Assembly: GCA_002315745.1 (NCBI GenBank)
Contig: DCID01000003.1
Location: 1-39,703, forward strand
Direction: 5' to 3'
Origin: Bacteroidales bacterium UBA1735
GTDB taxonomy: Bacteria; Bacteroidota; Bacteroidia; Bacteroidales; Paludibacteraceae
DNA length: 39,703 nucleotides
The notes under the pieces are model-generated. The model did no database searches. It was not told the origin of the DNA and worked only from the letters and a program-made list of their open reading frames with translations. The position numbers and the translations under genes were made by a program. Each line of letters begins with the position of its first letter. The first letter of the stretch is position 1. Positions 27,187 to 34,520 of the stretch are shown here, one piece after another.

Positions 27187-28068
27187 TTAAATGTTAATAT
27201 CTGATAGTTTATCATACGTATCTCTTCTACTATTTATTAATTTTAACAGATTCGATGGTATGGAATCCGCAATAGACTGCCTTATATATGTCTCCTTACC
27301 AAATATATCCTTATAATATAAACATTCTACTATGAGTGGTGTTGTATCCACGATGTTAAACCATATGGCTATATTAGTTACCAATTTATCTTTCTTGCGT
27401 CTAAATTTTAATAAATCACATGTGCATGTTAACAACTCTGAGTGAACTGTCGCTTGAGGATATTGACTCCTAATGACTTTTAAAATATTGTCATCAAGAA
27501 CATCATTGGGATATTCAGATTGTGGAGTACCCAAACACAACCGATTTATACGTTGAGAATTTGACAATTCGCCAGGGTCCACCATCTGATATACTTGAGG
27601 CACTAGTTTGCGCATATAGATAATCTCTCCATCATAGATGCTATTATCGTTTAGACTAATTGTTTTTACAACACGAATATAGTCTAATGGCAGAATATTG
27701 ATGCTGTGATTATTTGCGCCCAATTGCATTTTTAGCCATTCATAATTGGTCTCTACTAGTTCGCGATAATGTATATTTTTATTGATAAACATGCGTTCAT
27801 ATTCCCAATAAGCCAAAATACCAAAAAAAATTTGATTACCTTCTGGATATACAAAAAACAACGTTGCATCATGAGCTTCATCAATCGTCTCATATAAACT
27901 ACATACTTGACGTAATTCTTCAATCAGTGGTTGTCGCTCGTATATTTTACAATATGCAAAGCAATTATATAAAGGTATAGTGACTTTATAATCAAAGCCA
28001 TTATTTAGATGCTCGAGTTTTTGCTCTCCAAAGCAACTATTTAAACTCTCTTTAATTTTATTATCCAT
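27187..28068 (-). CDS. Unrecognised soluble 293-aa protein of the six-gene operon
   Basis: No signal peptide or membrane segment. The composition is that of an ordinary cytoplasmic alpha/beta protein. Notable segments are ATLFFVYPEGNQIFFGILAY (about 68-87), YEWLKMQLG near 108, and a basic FRRKKDK near 222. I see no catalytic motif and do not recognise a family. Start at ATG 28068; the gene lies 23 nt after the upstream membrane gene and 13 nt before the next, so it is surely part of the operon. It is the only operon member without a membrane segment or zinc ribbon, so a sensor or adaptor role is possible but speculative. Confidence 0.65.
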   Translation of the reverse strand: MDNKIKESLNSCFGEQKLEHLNNGFDYKVTIPLYNCFAYCKIYERQPLIEELRQVCSLYETIDEAHDATLFFVYPEGNQIFFGILAYWEYERMFINKNIHYRELVETNYEWLKMQLGANNHSINILPLDYIRVVKTISLNDNSIYDGEIIYMRKLVPQVYQMVDPGELSNSQRINRLCLGTPQSEYPNDVLDDNILKVIRSQYPQATVHSELLTCTCDLLKFRRKKDKLVTNIAIWFNIVDTTPLIVECLYYKDIFGKETYIRQSIADSIPSNLLKLINSRRDTYDKLSDINI

Positions 28069-28091
28069 AGTTTGTTTCGACTTTACTTATC

Positions 28092-28484
28092 TTACGAAAG
28101 TGCCTTGCAAATATCGGTAATCGTTGTCTTCTTTAATATTAACATGAATTCTAAAACCGCTATAATCCCCCAACATACGGAGGAGTCTGCACATATGCCA
28201 ATAATCAGTAATAATATGGCCATTCCAACTTTAGCGCAATTCCTTTTGCACATAGCTGCAATTAGGAGTCCCACAAGAATTATTATTAACCCAATGGTCA
28301 TATGCCAGCCTAAACAATTCGAGATGTTGAATAGGTCATTAATAAACCTTATAACCCCGCTTGAATATGAGCCATTCATAACTTGTGCATTTACACCACT
28401 ACAAATTGAATCCACAGAGCAGATTGAACTATTTGACAACCCATCTGCAAACATGTTTCTACAATCTTCAATAATCTTATCCAT
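28092..28484 (-). CDS. Small Cys-rich membrane protein, first gene of the six-gene operon
   Basis: 130 residues beginning MDKIIEDCRNMF. An N-terminal polar region of about 55 residues holds several cysteines (CRNMF, SICS, DSICSG, SNC). Hydrophobic helices follow at about 62-78, 83-97 and 103-115. The second half (AILLLIIG, ADSSVCWG, FMLILKKTTI) is closely related to the 108-aa protein at 26252-26578. The N-terminal region is not, so the two may differ in what they sense. It is preceded by a 160-nt gap holding only a broken P-loop gene start. No consensus promoter is seen nearby. Confidence 0.65.
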   Translation of the reverse strand: MDKIIEDCRNMFADGLSNSSICSVDSICSGVNAQVMNGSYSSGVIRFINDLFNISNCLGWHMTIGLIIILVGLLIAAMCKRNCAKVGMAILLLIIGICADSSVCWGIIAVLEFMLILKKTTITDICKALS

Positions 28485-28545
28485 ACCTTATCGATTTTTA
28501 TACGCAAACGCGAATTCCGTAATAACTATTATTCAATATCTCTTA

Positions 28546-28614
28546 CTATTTCATCCGACACCTTTTATGCGTCTTGCCTGAGTTCATCTCACCTTGTATT
28601 ACAAATAGTTTCAT
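28546..28614 (-). pseudogene. Stub of a P-loop protein gene (Walker A only)
   Basis: A 22-codon frame starting MKLFVIQGEMNSGKTHK and ending in TAG. GEMNSGKT is a Walker A (P-loop) motif in the position expected at the start of a small NTPase. It has a leader with AAAAGGAAG and the CCCGAAAGGGG motif also found before RhuM, DUF1016 and BRO. Nothing resembling the rest of an NTPase follows, so this is probably the 5' remnant of a deleted gene. Confidence 0.55.
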
Positions 28615-28645
28615 AACTTCCTTTTCCCCTTTCGGGCATGAATGT

Positions 28646-29518
28646 TTATTTATTGGTATAACGTTTCAATTCCTCAATGTATGTATTATCCATCTCAATA
28701 AAAGCAAAGAGACGTTTGCCAAGATCCTTAAGGCTTGCACCAATCAAGTAAAGATGATTATCATCCAATATCAAGAAACGATCATGCACTTTATCGCTTG
28801 TATTAATAGACAAACCTCCATATTGCTCATTAAACTTATCTTCCGCCAATGCCAGCTGCTTTGATTTAATGCGAGTCGTTACTTCTATCTTCACATCATT
28901 GACTTTATGGCTCAATATAGTTAACGTGTCATCATCCACATAATTATCTATTAACCATATCGTACTCTTGGCGGACTTAATCAAACGTGTTACCATCTCC
29001 AATGCATCATATATTTGCCCATCCATAAACACTCCTTGACGTGGTGGTAACTCTGTCTTTACAAAGAAATCAATTTGTTTCTGATGCTCTTGTAATATAA
29101 TCTCATGCTTAGCAATCTTATAGTCTATCTCCTCCTTCATTAGCATCAATCGGTCATTGATTGCATAACCACGAAGCAGATAATCTCTCAAAACCTTGTT
29201 AGCCCACTGACGAAACTGTGTTGCTCTCTTACTGCTAACGCGATAACCAACTGACAATATGGCGTCCAGATTATAAAACTGGGTCTGATACTTCTTACCA
29301 TCAGCGGCAGTATATTCCAAAATGGAATGAACTGACTCCTTAGACAATTCCCCTTCTTCAAAAATATTCTTGAGGTGTTTGGAAACGGCTGGTTGCTTCA
29401 CTCCAAATAAATCTGCAATCTGTTGTTGAGTCAACCATACAGTATCCTCTACCAACTTAACCTCTAAGCTTAATGTTTCATTTGGCTGGTACAGTACTAT
29501 TTCATTTTGGTCTGTCAT
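28646..29518 (-). CDS. rhuM: RhuM-family protein with C-terminal PLD-like segment
   Basis: 290 residues. The N-terminal part (about 10-110) has an HTH-like segment (WLTQQQIADLFGVKQPAVSK), then YNLDAILSVGYRVSS and FRQWANKVLRDYLLRGYAIN, the characteristic RhuM-family block. The C-terminal half (about 165-285) carries IWLIDNYVDDDT and VHDRFLILD followed by GASLKDLGKR. That is an HxK-like phospholipase D-type motif with Arg in place of Lys. RhuM was first noted near Salmonella virulence loci; its biochemical role is unsettled, and related proteins occur in phage, island and defence contexts. It is complete at both ends. Its leader shares two hairpins with the DUF1016 and BRO leaders. Confidence 0.85.
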   Translation of the reverse strand: MTDQNEIVLYQPNETLSLEVKLVEDTVWLTQQQIADLFGVKQPAVSKHLKNIFEEGELSKESVHSILEYTAADGKKYQTQFYNLDAILSVGYRVSSKRATQFRQWANKVLRDYLLRGYAINDRLMLMKEEIDYKIAKHEIILQEHQKQIDFFVKTELPPRQGVFMDGQIYDALEMVTRLIKSAKSTIWLIDNYVDDDTLTILSHKVNDVKIEVTTRIKSKQLALAEDKFNEQYGGLSINTSDKVHDRFLILDDNHLYLIGASLKDLGKRLFAFIEMDNTYIEELKRYTNK

Positions 29519-29529
29519 TATCTATGTTG

Positions 29530-29601
29530 TTCTCTTTCTCCCTTTCGGGGTTTAAAATGTTTTTATTTATCTTACTTTCTCTCACCCTCGCGTGATATTA
29601 T
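29530..29601 (-). promoter_or_regulatory. Two-hairpin leader of rhuM
   Basis: In minus sense: a TCAC...GTGA hairpin (29583-29596), then about 40 nt of AT-rich sequence, then CCCC-GAAA-GGG (29541-29551) about 25 nt before the start codon. The same order, with altered first stems, precedes DUF1016 (30812-30893) and BRO (32955-33050). Confidence 0.5.
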
Positions 29602-29650
29602 TAACTACTTATCTTCTATTTTTACTTCAAGGGTATAATCTCTATTTGGT

Positions 29651-30790
29651 TTATTCTTCTGATGTAATTAATGACTTCATCTTCTCTTCCGATGGAAGGA
29701 CTTCCATCAACTTCTTTTGGAGTTCAATCTTATAAGTCGCAACTCCCATTGGTTTGGAATAATCTTGCAACACATACTCCACATACGCCTTATCCGCTTC
29801 TCTACACAAAATCAATCCAACACTTGGATTCTCGCCAGGCAACCGCTCATCATCATCTAAAATACGAAGATAAGTTTGAAGTTGTCCAAAGTACGACGGC
29901 TTGAACGCTCCTTTCTTTAACTCCACCACAACCAATGACATTAACTCGCGGTTGTAGAACAATAAATCCACCCAATGATCATGCCCTAACTTATCACGAT
30001 GCACCTGATGACCAATATACGAAAAGGCGCGTCCAAAAGTCATAATAAAATTAGCTATGTTGCGTACAATCCCATTCTCAACCACCTTCTCATCTATATC
30101 CTCCCAATTCGTCACATCCAATTCTTCCACATTAATATAGTCGAGTATATACTCGTCCTTAAACATCGAAATTGCCTGCAAAGCTCGCTGTTTCTCTGGT
30201 ATGGCTCGCAAGAAATTATTGGCCATTTGCGACTGGTGGTGAAACACATCCTTCTTGAGCATATCTCGCAGATAGTACTTATCCCAATGATTCACAGCCG
30301 TTTGGTTGATATAGTAGATGCGTTCCTCTAAGGTTGTTGTTTTGTTAATTATCTCCATGTGATGCGAGAATCCAATTGAGAAGAAATTCTTCCACTCCAA
30401 ATCGGCCGCCGCCGGCGACCGATTTACAGAAAGCATAGCATCACTGACCCGAATAACCTCATTTTCAGTAACTTCTATATCGCTCGCCTTGGCGACCGAT
30501 TTTATTTCCAATATTTGCCACTGCTCATAGAAGGTGCGCATTTTCTTGATGTTGGCAGTCGAAAATCCTTTCAATCCTGGCAGTTCACGTTGCAACTGGT
30601 CGCTAATGGCTTCGATAGCTCCCGTTCCCCAAGTGCCTTTTCTAGAATTCTCGCTTACATACTTACCAATGCCAAAGTAGAGTGCCAATTGCTCCTGATT
30701 AACAGCACGCAATGCACGCAACTGACTGCCCATAATGGCTTGTTTAATCAGTTGCACCGCCGCATCATATTTTGGACTCAGTTTATCCAT
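29651..30790 (-). CDS. DUF1016 / YhcG-family PD-(D/E)xK nuclease-domain protein
   Basis: 379 residues, the usual length for the family. The N-terminal DUF1016 domain (about 10-180) contains LYFGIGKYVSE, ISDQLQRELPGLKGFS and FFSIGFSHHMEII. The C-terminal nuclease domain (about 210-365) contains FGRAFSYIGHQ, HDHWVDLLFYNREL (Asp about 275) and VVVELKKGAFKP (Glu 290, Lys 292), then YLRILDDDERLPGENPSVGLILC. The D...E-x-K residues of the fold are intact. Members are widespread, mobile and often near restriction or phage genes; their true activity is not settled. It stands alone with its own leader between the RhuM gene and a secreted-protein gene. Confidence 0.9.
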   Translation of the reverse strand: MDKLSPKYDAAVQLIKQAIMGSQLRALRAVNQEQLALYFGIGKYVSENSRKGTWGTGAIEAISDQLQRELPGLKGFSTANIKKMRTFYEQWQILEIKSVAKASDIEVTENEVIRVSDAMLSVNRSPAAADLEWKNFFSIGFSHHMEIINKTTTLEERIYYINQTAVNHWDKYYLRDMLKKDVFHHQSQMANNFLRAIPEKQRALQAISMFKDEYILDYINVEELDVTNWEDIDEKVVENGIVRNIANFIMTFGRAFSYIGHQVHRDKLGHDHWVDLLFYNRELMSLVVVELKKGAFKPSYFGQLQTYLRILDDDERLPGENPSVGLILCREADKAYVEYVLQDYSKPMGVATYKIELQKKLMEVLPSEEKMKSLITSEE

Positions 30791-30811
30791 CTTGTTATCT
30801 TATTATCCTGT

Positions 30812-30893
30812 TTATCTTTTTCCTCTCCCTTTCGGGTGGTTAATGTATATTTACTATCTTTCCCCACTCACGCGCACGCACGTGATATATTAA
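30812..30893 (-). promoter_or_regulatory. Two-hairpin leader of the DUF1016 gene
   Basis: In minus sense: TCACG...CGTGA hairpin with a TGCGTGCG loop, then CCC-GAAA-GGG (30824-30833) about 35 nt before the start codon. Same layout as the leaders of rhuM and BRO. Confidence 0.5.
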
Positions 30894-30903
30894 GGTGTGC
30901 CCC

Positions 30904-31977
30904 TTACTCTTGTCTATCCGCAAAGACGGCATGATAGGTCACATCCGCGTTGACAACTGGTGCATCACCTGCCGTCTTGAACAATGGCGAAGGCACAGAA
31001 CCATTCGTCACCTCATGATCTGTCCATCCCATAAACACTGCATCACCACATGAAGCTGGGGTAGCTGGTGCCGTCGGCAATACACTTACTTTTCCACCAG
31101 GAGCCACACTCGTAGTCGGACTTCCCGTCGTATATGTCTCACCATCCACCTTCCAAGTTACCGTGCAATTGGCAGCTGGAGTCACATTACCCGACACCTC
31201 ACTATTACAATAGGTCGCATCACCAATGGCTTTTACTTTCCAAGTGTATTGCGTTCCATTAATCAACCCCGACTTACTATAGGTTCTTGTACCTGTAGGA
31301 TTCTCTTCTGCACCACCATTCCAGCTAACCTTATATCCCGTAGCATGACTTACTTCAGGCCATGTCAAGGTAGCAGACCCATTTCCTGGCGTCGCGGTTA
31401 CTACTGGAGCATCAAGGTCAATAGTACAATCAGGAGTATTTGTATATATGGTAATATCCTTAATATACTGAGCTTTTTTATACTTGTTATTCGTTAAAGT
31501 AATCGTAACAGCACCAGTAATAGGGGAAGTTGCAACAAATGTATAAGTTGTATTGGTTGTTGTTAATGATACAGATGTATTGGAACTATTCTCTACTACC
31601 AATGATGTTGATCCAACTTTTATCGATAATGCACAACCACCTTCAGACGCAATAGATGCAGAAACTTTGACTTTGGACACATTCGTAATAGATGCACCAG
31701 CTGTGATTGTGACATAATTGAGCCCGGCATTCTTTGATCCCCATTGTTGTCCTTTAGTGGCATCATATCCCCAATAACCGTCATCTCCAACCCAAACAGT
31801 TGCAGGTGTCCACGTGATGGTTCCTAACGTCTTTGCAGTTGTATTATCCTCAAATTGCTTTTGAGTAAATGTATACGTGTAGTGTTCCGTTTCAGTACCC
31901 CACGCATTAACACTAATAGTCATAAGTGCTACAGCGAGCACGAATAACCGATTCATTTTAAAACTTTTTGTTTTCAT
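30904..31977 (-). CDS. Secreted fibronectin III / InlB-repeat protein, no sorting tail
   Basis: 357 residues with a signal peptide (ending VNAWG). A beta-rich domain of about 150 residues (27-180, ending QYIKDITIYT) is related in pattern to one in the 354-aa protein at 36982 and to part of the M6 protein. A fibronectin III-like domain follows (about 188-270, PVVTATPGNGSATLTWPEV...YTWKVKAIG), then one InlB-type unit (VFMGWTDHE...VVNADVTYHAVF) close to units of the giant protein. It stops five residues after that unit (ADRQE) and lacks the sorting tail of the giant and 468-aa proteins. It may be a complete short secreted protein or a shortened copy. Confidence 0.75.
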   Translation of the reverse strand: MKTKSFKMNRLFVLAVALMTISVNAWGTETEHYTYTFTQKQFEDNTTAKTLGTITWTPATVWVGDDGYWGYDATKGQQWGSKNAGLNYVTITAGASITNVSKVKVSASIASEGGCALSIKVGSTSLVVENSSNTSVSLTTTNTTYTFVATSPITGAVTITLTNNKYKKAQYIKDITIYTNTPDCTIDLDAPVVTATPGNGSATLTWPEVSHATGYKVSWNGGAEENPTGTRTYSKSGLINGTQYTWKVKAIGDATYCNSEVSGNVTPAANCTVTWKVDGETYTTGSPTTSVAPGGKVSVLPTAPATPASCGDAVFMGWTDHEVTNGSVPSPLFKTAGDAPVVNADVTYHAVFADRQE

Positions 31978-32012
31978 AATTGTTTGTATTTTAAATTATT
32001 TATATTATTTAT

Positions 32013-32873
32013 TTACTTTTTTACAAACTTAACCTCATCACCTGTTTGCACCTCAAGTGATCTTTTATCTTGAGCATTCAGCGGTGAAACAACAGTTTCT
32101 CCTATTTGCTTTTCCAAATTAAGTCTCGCATCTCGAGCGATATTACCACCTTCCCGCGCCACTTGTTTATTAGCAGAAAAAGATTCAGGTTTCCTTGAAC
32201 GACTGATTGCTGTTGTAGATACCTCTGCTAACATATTCAGCACCAACTCCAGATTCGTCATATTGTCTCGCAAGTTCTCTTTTTTCAGTCCCTTCAACTC
32301 TTTATATTCAGCTACTGTTACCCCAAAACAAGCTTGCGTCATTTCATTCGTCAATATAGCATATTCCTTATTGGTAACTATACCACGTTCTTTCCATTCA
32401 TCTGTCAACTCATTACGAACATCTATGCCTTGCATCCTCTGACTAATCCAACCCTCTGTATATCCTTTGGCACGATAATACCCCACACCACGTACAATTG
32501 CCTTCTCAGGATCAATCATCTCATCTATCCGTTCCGATCCCACTTGCGCCAACCACATCTTAAATGGCTCTGCTTTCTTGCTCGGGATAGATTGGATGAT
32601 ACGTAGGATGCCCTCCACATCAGCAGATTGTGTACCATATCGCTTCCCATCAGAAGGAGAGGTCATTTCAGTTAGGGTACAAATTGTACCCCAACTCAAA
32701 TCCAACTCCGGGTCACGAGAACGCATCTTCTTGACATACTGCTTAGGATCAGCGCTATCCGTGAGTACTGCCACCACATCCGTCACCGAGAAGAAATATT
32801 TTTCCTTCTCGTCATCCCAAACGACTCGTACCTTTTGGGCATCAAACAACTTTATCAATTCCTCTTGTGCCAT
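32013..32873 (-). CDS. BRO-N domain phage antirepressor-like protein, intact
   Basis: 286 residues. The N-terminal BRO-N domain (about 5-115) contains VRVVWDDEKEKYFFSVTDVV, DPKQYVKKM, and VEGILRIIQSIPSKKAEPFK followed by WLAQVGSERI. The C-terminal part (about 120-240) continues with EKAIVRGVGYYRAKGYTEGW and AILTNEMTQACFGVTVAEYK, as in complete members. Such proteins bind DNA and occur as phage antirepressors and in islands. A 5'-truncation-free sister copy with a broken 3' end lies at 39188-39568. The leader is 100-200 nt long with an 11-nt tandem repeat and the CCCGAAAGGG hairpin. The short gap (36 nt) to the secreted-protein gene downstream suggests read-through. Confidence 0.8.
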   Translation of the reverse strand: MAQEELIKLFDAQKVRVVWDDEKEKYFFSVTDVVAVLTDSADPKQYVKKMRSRDPELDLSWGTICTLTEMTSPSDGKRYGTQSADVEGILRIIQSIPSKKAEPFKMWLAQVGSERIDEMIDPEKAIVRGVGYYRAKGYTEGWISQRMQGIDVRNELTDEWKERGIVTNKEYAILTNEMTQACFGVTVAEYKELKGLKKENLRDNMTNLELVLNMLAEVSTTAISRSRKPESFSANKQVAREGGNIARDARLNLEKQIGETVVSPLNAQDKRSLEVQTGDEVKFVKK

Positions 32874-32893
32874 TTATCTATATTTTCAATTCG

Positions 32894-32926
32894 GCGACCA
32901 CACCGCGACCACACCGCGACCACTCC
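32894..32926. repeat. 11-nt tandem repeat, three units, in the BRO leader
   Basis: GCGACCACACC, GCGACCACACC, GCGACCACTCC, in the transcribed leader about 20 nt before the BRO start codon. Confidence 0.8.
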
Positions 32927-32954
32927 GTAGGGTCACCCTTGTACTTCTGTCCAA

Positions 32955-33130
32955 CTTGTTCTCTTTTTCCTTCTCCCTTTCGGGGTTTTTAATTGCTCAT
33001 TATATTCTATATCTCCTCACGCGTGTGTGCGTGTGTATTATATATTGTGCGTTGTTAACTTTTTTGTGTACTTTTGCCACCAGCAATCACGCACAAAAAA
33101 GCGATAACATCGCTACTGATATTACCGCTT
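32955..33130. repeat. Spacer block (type II), fullest copy
   Basis: From high to low coordinates it holds the terminator after the YafQ toxin, a GTTAAC/GCGTTG segment, a CACGC...GCGTG hairpin and CCCC-GAAA-GGG. The part 33012-33130 is nearly identical to 34060-34178. A shorter piece recurs at 35922-35965. Leaders at 29530 and 30812 keep only its low-coordinate half. Confidence 0.75.
33094..33114 (-). terminator. Terminator of the YafQ toxin-antitoxin operon
   Basis: Minus-strand AGCGAT-GTT-ATCGCT followed by a T-run. An alternative longer stem, AGCGGTAA / TTATCGCT, ends at the same base. The same terminator follows the TA pairs at 34.2 and 36.0 kb. Confidence 0.8.
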
Positions 33131-33152
33131 AAAAACTTAACTTATCCAATCT

Positions 33153-33425
33153 TTAGAATATATCCGAGTGAGTGCCCGTGCCTGTTAACAACAATGTCAA
33201 TTCCGTATCATTTTGCTGCCATAACAGAAGCCAATCGCCCTTGATATGCGCCTCCCATGATCCGTCATACGCTCCTGATAGTTTATGTGGACGATAGGAT
33301 GCTGGCAAACAACCATTCTTTTCCAATAGTCCAATCACAACTCTTAAGAGAGCCATTTCATAACCTCTCTTAATGCATCGCTTGACATCTTTCTCAAAGG
33401 CGTTAGTGTATCGAACTTTATACAT
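33153..33425 (-). CDS. YafQ-family mRNA interferase toxin
   Basis: 90 residues, the normal family length. It has the RelE-like fold signature of YafQ: MYKVRYTNAFEKDVKR at the start, RPHKLSG near 47, WEAHIKGDWLLLW near 57-69, and TGTGTHSDIF at the end. The His, Asp-Trp and final His-x-x-x-Phe residues used for ribosome-dependent mRNA cleavage in E. coli YafQ are all present, so it should be active. It starts four nucleotides after the antitoxin stop and is followed by a strong terminator. Confidence 0.9.
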   Translation of the reverse strand: MYKVRYTNAFEKDVKRCIKRGYEMALLRVVIGLLEKNGCLPASYRPHKLSGAYDGSWEAHIKGDWLLLWQQNDTELTLLLTGTGTHSDIF

Positions 33426-33428
33426 GAT

Positions 33429-33638
33429 TTAGAAACCTAAAGATTTACACATCTCATCTGCACTTGCAAAGGACTTAATACGTCCATGCTTGATATCATC
33501 CATCGAACGCTCATAACTACTCTTACGCAGTTTGATAGATGGCATCTTGATCAGATTTACCTTTAGTGCTTCCAAGTACGCCAACAAGGCTTGTCCCTGT
33601 ACGGACTTGTCATTTAATGTAATCGAATACGTTGCCAT
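33429..33638 (-). CDS. Antitoxin of the YafQ pair
   Basis: 69 residues from ATG at 33638 (MATYSITLNDKSVQGQALLAYLEAL). A longer frame to 33728 is rejected because the promoter (33698-33729) lies inside it. The N-terminal beta strand plus helix is compatible with a ribbon-helix-helix DNA-binding dimer, and the C-terminus is basic and likely wraps the toxin. The pair is probably autoregulated. The 5' leader carries a perfect GTCCGA/TCGGAC hairpin (33661-33677), also present before the antitoxin at 34738. Confidence 0.75.
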   Translation of the reverse strand: MATYSITLNDKSVQGQALLAYLEALKVNLIKMPSIKLRKSSYERSMDDIKHGRIKSFASADEMCKSLGF

Positions 33639-33697
33639 AATTATTCGTTTTTGATTTTGCGTCCGATTCATTCGGACTTTTTTCCCCTTTCGAGCTG

Positions 33698-33729
33698 CAA
33701 AATTACAACAAATATTCGATATATGCAAA
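33698..33729 (-). promoter_or_regulatory. Promoter of the YafQ toxin-antitoxin operon
   Basis: Minus strand: TTTG (33726-33729), 20 nt, TAATTTTG (33698-33705), then GCAGCTCGAAAGGGG. It fits the Bacteroidota consensus exactly and fixes the antitoxin start downstream of it. Confidence 0.8.
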
Positions 33730-33866
33730 CTTTTGACTAAAAAAGTTGCATATTTTCGCTTTTAAAGCGGTAATTCAGTATTTCAAAGATCGTTTGCCTT
33801 ATTCAAGTCTAGCATAAGACTATATATTTGCTATTGTTACGCTGTCCCCTAACCGACCACCTCTAT

Positions 33867-33974
33867 TTATCTAACAAACTCACAAGTGTTACCTGCAATT
33901 GCCGCCCACACTTGATTTACACTTAGCATCATACTCAGTAGCATGAATGCCAAAAATTTGAATTTGTTTGTCAT
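33867..33974 (-). pseudogene. Signal-peptide stub of a surface-protein gene, copy A
   Basis: 35 codons: MTNKFKFLAFMLLSMMLSVN continuing QVWAAIAGNTCEFVR then TAA. The signal peptide closely matches that of the 4681-aa protein (MKTKIRFLAFVLMSMML...NQVWA) and the leader is also alike. It breaks off right after the cleavage site, so it is most likely the remnant of a deleted adhesin gene. A genuine tiny secreted peptide is less likely. Confidence 0.6.
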
Positions 33975-34025
33975 AATTGTTTGTATTTAAATTATTATTT
34001 ATATTTTCTATCTTTTTTCTTTGTG

Positions 34026-34054
34026 CCCCACACCCAAACCAATGGGTGGGAGGC
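34026..34054 (-). promoter_or_regulatory. Leader hairpin with conserved loop, copy A
   Basis: CACCCA / TGGGTG plus outer GCC...GGC pairs around the loop AACCAA, 57 nt upstream of the signal-peptide stub. An identical copy is at 35127-35155. Confidence 0.5.
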
Positions 34055-34140
34055 AATCTCCTCACGCGTGTGTGCGTGTATATTATATATGGTGCGTTGT
34101 TAACTTTTTTGTGAACATTTGCTAACTAGCAAGCACGCAC

Positions 34141-34160
34141 AAAAAAGCGATAACATCGCT
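34141..34160 (-). terminator. Terminator of the 34.2-34.7 kb toxin-antitoxin pair
   Basis: Same AGCGAT-GTT-ATCGCT stem and T-run as at 33094-33114, about 45 nt after the stop codon at 34206. Confidence 0.75.
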
Positions 34161-34205
34161 ACTGATATTACCGCTTAAATGAATTATTAACTTGATTATT
34201 CTATC

Positions 34206-34520
34206 TTAGTCGTGGAATAGCAAGTCTGGACATGCATCGTAGATTATAACAACCTTCTCTCCTGAAGGGAGTACTTCGATACGAAATCCAAAATGAAAAC
34301 CCTCTGTCATAAAGTCCATGTATCCCTTCTGCTTCCAATCTTCGCGAAAACGAGTGGGCAACATAGCCTCTGCACAATACTCCAACCGTCGTAGGTCGGC
34401 AATCATTCGTTTCTCTTTTGCTATGACCGTCTCCATGGAGAGCAATGAATGCTTCAACATCGAAGCATCATAGAACTCGTCCATCGCATCAAAGACTCTA
34501 TCCTCAATCTTAACCCTCAT
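34206..34520 (-). CDS. Putative toxin of an unassigned toxin-antitoxin pair
   Basis: 104 residues with a 4-nt overlap (ATGA type) with the upstream 73-aa gene. It begins MRVKIEDRVFDAMDEFYDA, has a helical middle (EKRMIADLRRLEYC), and ends with a beta hairpin-like YMDFMTEGFHFGFRIEVLPSGEKVVIIYDA. A helix pair followed by strands would be compatible with a RelE/ParE-like fold, but no catalytic residue pattern is clear. The assignment rests mainly on size, overlap, own promoter and terminator, and a spacer shared with the YafQ pair. Confidence 0.55.
   Translation of the reverse strand: MRVKIEDRVFDAMDEFYDASMLKHSLLSMETVIAKEKRMIADLRRLEYCAEAMLPTRFREDWKQKGYMDFMTEGFHFGFRIEVLPSGEKVVIIYDACPDLLFHD

Larger units (their letters stand above)
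33652..34056. repeat. Spacer block (type I), copy A
   Basis: About 400 bp nearly identical to 34753-35155 except for about 45 bp behind the TA promoter. It contains a TA leader hairpin, a TA promoter, AAGCGGTAATTCAGT, a GCCTTATTCAAGTCTAGCAT / AAGACTAT hairpin, a signal-peptide stub and a conserved-loop hairpin. No complete gene lies in 33730-34140. Confidence 0.85.

Noticed and set aside
33060..33080. Plus-strand promoter (TACTTTTG at about 33070) driving antisense RNA to the YafQ operon
   Set aside because: The -33 element is poor and the second copy of the block (34108) has lost the -7 box.
33639..33728. Longer start for the YafQ antitoxin
   Set aside because: The extension covers the consensus promoter, so it cannot be in the transcript.
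33012..34178. Integron attC sites in the repeated spacers (GTTAAC and GTTG near GCGTG hairpins)
   Set aside because: I could not find matching inverse-core and core pairs in correct order, and no integrase is present; the cassette idea is kept only as homologous recombination.
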